A DNA stretch of 64,000 nucleotides from Heterocephalus glaber (taxonomy: Eukaryota > Chordata > Mammalia > Rodentia > Bathyergidae), in the NCBI RefSeq assembly GCF_000247695.1, contig NW_004624742.1, forward strand, positions 5,688,959-5,752,958. The letters are read 5' to 3'. The translations under genes were made by a program, and so were the position numbers. Below are positions 61,869-64,000 of the stretch, piece by piece (positions within the stretch are counted from its first letter, which is position 1; every line of letters begins with the position of its first letter). The notes below the pieces were generated by a model. It was given only the letters and a program-made list of their open reading frames with translations, had not been told where the DNA came from and did not search any database.

Positions 61869-61962
61869 CAGGGCTGGGGATTTAGCTCAGTGGTTCCGGC
61901 ACCTGCCTTGCAAGTGCAAGGTCCCAAGTTCAATCCCCAGTACCAAAAAAAAAAAAAAAAGC
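61869..61962 (+). repeat. Full-length ID SINE, plus
   Basis: 'cagggctggggatttagctc' to 'caatccccagtacc' and A16. 'aagcaac' flanks both sides. Confidence 0.92.
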
Positions 61963-62072
61963 AACAATTTGGCCTTATTCTAAAAAAAGTATTACCTTTA
62001 AAGAATATTTTGGCAATTTCCAAGTGTCTGGTGGTTATTTCAATATAAACTACTTGTTCTTTTTACTAAGGG

Positions 62073-62160
62073 CTTTTTTTTTTGGTACTAGGGATTGAAC
62101 TTGGGACCTTGAACTTGCGAGGCAGGCAGTGGAACCACTGAGCTAAATCCCTGGCCCCCA
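62073..62160 (-). repeat. Full-length ID SINE, minus
   Basis: T8, 'ggtactagggattgaacttg' to 'ctgagctaaatccctggccc', flanked by 'actaagggctt' and 'actaacggctt'. Confidence 0.93.
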
Positions 62161-62213
62161 CTAACGGCTTTTTAAATGGAGTTAGAAAGCAGAAAACAAC
62201 AGACACCAGTGAT

Positions 62214-62304
62214 TTTTTTGTTGTTTTTTTAGTACTGGGAATCGAACTCAGGGCCTTGCACTTGCCAGGCAGGCACTGCACCACTGAGCTACTTCCTCGG
62301 GCCA
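62214..62304 (-). repeat. ID SINE, minus
   Basis: T-rich tract, 'agtactgggaatcgaactca' to 'cactgagctacttcctcggg'. Confidence 0.9.
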
Positions 62305-62324
62305 AAACAAATGAAAACCTAGTC

Positions 62325-62460
62325 CAGTGGTTCTTAAATATGGCGGCACCTGAGAATTCCTGGGAATATCTTCTGGATCCCCTTCCCTTTTAATTCAGAT
62401 TCTGATTATATTAAAAGTTTTATAGGTGATTCTAATGTGTTGCCAATGTTGAGAGGCATG
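62325..62460 (+). repeat. MER5A-like hAT fragment
   Basis: 'gtccagtggttcttaaatat', 'gcacctgagaattcctggga', 'ttttataggtgattctaatg'. Confidence 0.6.
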
Positions 62461-64000
62461 ATTTTAGATAAGTGTTTATTCAAGAAGACTTACTTTGAAT
62501 AGAAAATTTAAAAACATATCAGACAGAAATGACCACTACTTCTAAGACTGCAAACTCAATACAAACCTCAAAATATGGAAGGTTTTTTATCAAGCCTGGT
62601 TACTTGAATTTCATCCTTGTAGACCACTGAACCAAATAATTTAATTGATGAGAAACTTAACAGATTACTGTCACCTCCTTTAAAGACCTAGGTTGCACTA
62701 CTAAAAAGTCAAAGTGTATTTCTACTTTGAAGTAACCAATAATTAAGAACGGTTAAAAACAAAGAAATATTACTTTAAGAATAAATATCATTCTCTGAAC
62801 ATTACACTATAGTCAAAAAAGCAAAAAGTTCCCTTCTCCACTGCTCTGCCCCTGAGAAATAATGCAGTTTGATTCAAGGCACTTCCCTCCTCTGTGGCTG
62901 CTGGATTTCAAGACAAAGCTTCCAGAATGGTGAGTTCCCCTCCTTCCAGAGTAAAGCTGACTTTCATTTATCTCTGGGCCATATAGAAAACTGGTCTAGG
63001 TTTAATCCTGAAACTCTCAAAAAATAAATGTAAAAGTTTTAGTCCAGATTTATCTGTCTTTCAGCCCTCAGGCAAAATTAGAGAATGGTGAGAACAGCTA
63101 ACCCAGCTCTGGCTACTTCCTTACACCTCTAGTCAGCTGCCACTGGCACTGGATGAAATAAAGTCTAAGGGGCACCTTAGATTGGGCACAGAACAAGAGG
63201 GATAGACAGGGATGCCTTCTTTTCCTTTTTTTGTCTTCAAAATGGAAAAAACTGTCATAGGGAGACATCAACAGCAGAGCAGGTTGGAGCCTTAGCAGGC
63301 CTTCTTCCCTCACTGTTTGAAATTCATACTTAGCTCCAAAGAGTGTCACTTAAGTCTCTTCTACATACAACCTGGTCTGAGTGGATCCCCATTGGAGACA
63401 GTTAAAATACCTTTAACGGTGGTCTGTCCCTTTAGAGGGAACAATTACATGTGGCTATCGAACAACCGTGGCTATCAAAGCAACCATGAGAAGCCTGTAT
63501 AGCTGGGTATTCCAGTCAGATAAAACCATCAGCTTAGGGCCCATCTTAAAACTGTTTTTGCTTTCACAGGTGTAGAAGATTTTTATTCCTTTTGATTCTT
63601 ATTATGAGATCTGTTAATTGACCTACAAAGTTCTGACTAGTCTTTTTTATAATTATAAACCTAAAAATTATAAAAGTTATTATAATTCAACTTGGCCAAT
63701 ATCTGGGTACACTGTGGCTTATAAACAAGTTGTCTTATGTGTGTGTGTGTCTGTTTATCTGTTCAATTTGCTACAACACATACAGCTATAGTGTTTGAGC
63801 TTTTTTCTTTTTGCATTTTGGATATTTTAAGATGTTTGCCTGTAACTATAGATAAATGTCACTAAAGACATGCTTCCCCCAGGTTGCCAGATTATCCAAA
63901 TAATGTCAACTGGTTTTACAAATACAGTACATATTGTTCTCTATATATAATATCTCGGGAATCTTTCATTGGTCAAAAATAATATGTTAATTGTTAAGAT
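62461..64000. other. BRDT intron to window edge, nothing recognised
   Basis: No exon-like minus-strand segment recognised. A short GT run lies near 63737-63750. The serine-rich BRDT exon that should precede 59791 was not seen. Confidence 0.45.

Noticed and set aside
62815..63560. Possible BRDT serine-rich exon
   Set aside because: No minus-strand frame shows the expected serine/aspartate run with splice sites.
1..64000. CRISPR arrays, operons or phage-like systems
   Set aside because: No regularly spaced direct repeats with unique spacers and no compact gene clusters. The whole window has mammalian gene and repeat structure.

Overview
The window is mammalian nuclear DNA, AT-rich, with two protein-coding genes on the minus strand (split into exons with GT-AG introns), one decayed retrocopy, and very many interspersed repeats. 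The repeats point to a rodent: dense tRNA-Ala-derived ID SINEs, 7SL-derived monomeric B1-type SINEs, B1-ID composites, and a rodent-like L1 with a G-rich 3' UTR. The flavour of the ID elements suggests a squirrel-related or castorimorph (beaver/kangaroo-rat-like) rodent, but the species cannot be fixed from this window.

Layout, left to right: L1 3' end (1-110); a frameshifted LPCAT2-like intronless retrocopy on the minus strand, most likely the LPCAT2B locus (1784-3290); a Tigger/pogo DNA transposon with an L1 tail and a B1 nested in it (5245-6248); then EPHX4 (ATG at 33611, stop at 6954). All seven EPHX4 coding exons can be placed to the base. They join in frame to 362 codons plus stop and keep the catalytic residues Asp169, Asp307, Tyr281 and His336. 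The EPHX4 promoter/first exon is a CpG island (about 33.2-34.0 kb). An intergenic stretch of about 8.4 kb (33.6-42.0 kb) of old L1 and ancient repeats separates it from the 3' end of BRDT, whose last six coding exons (42003-59791) are present; the rest of BRDT lies beyond the right edge. BRDT is upstream of EPHX4 on the same strand, the order known in human and mouse.

BRDT is a testis-specific double-bromodomain chromatin reader and the part seen here is its C-terminal tail with the P-TEFb-binding motif. EPHX4 is a membrane-anchored alpha/beta-hydrolase of the epoxide hydrolase family. The two genes are neighbours rather than a functional unit. LPCAT2B is a lysophospholipid acyltransferase-like retrocopy that looks dead here.

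Structures not explained by the genes: a 2.9-kb-spaced inverted repeat with arms of about 330 bp in EPHX4 intron 2; a diverged tandem array of about 355-bp units in intron 6; a near full-length fossil hAT transposase with an 8-bp target duplication in intron 4; a small family of very short hAT-like miniature elements; and several repeat insertions with exact target-site duplications. I saw no CRISPR array, operon or other prokaryotic-style system.
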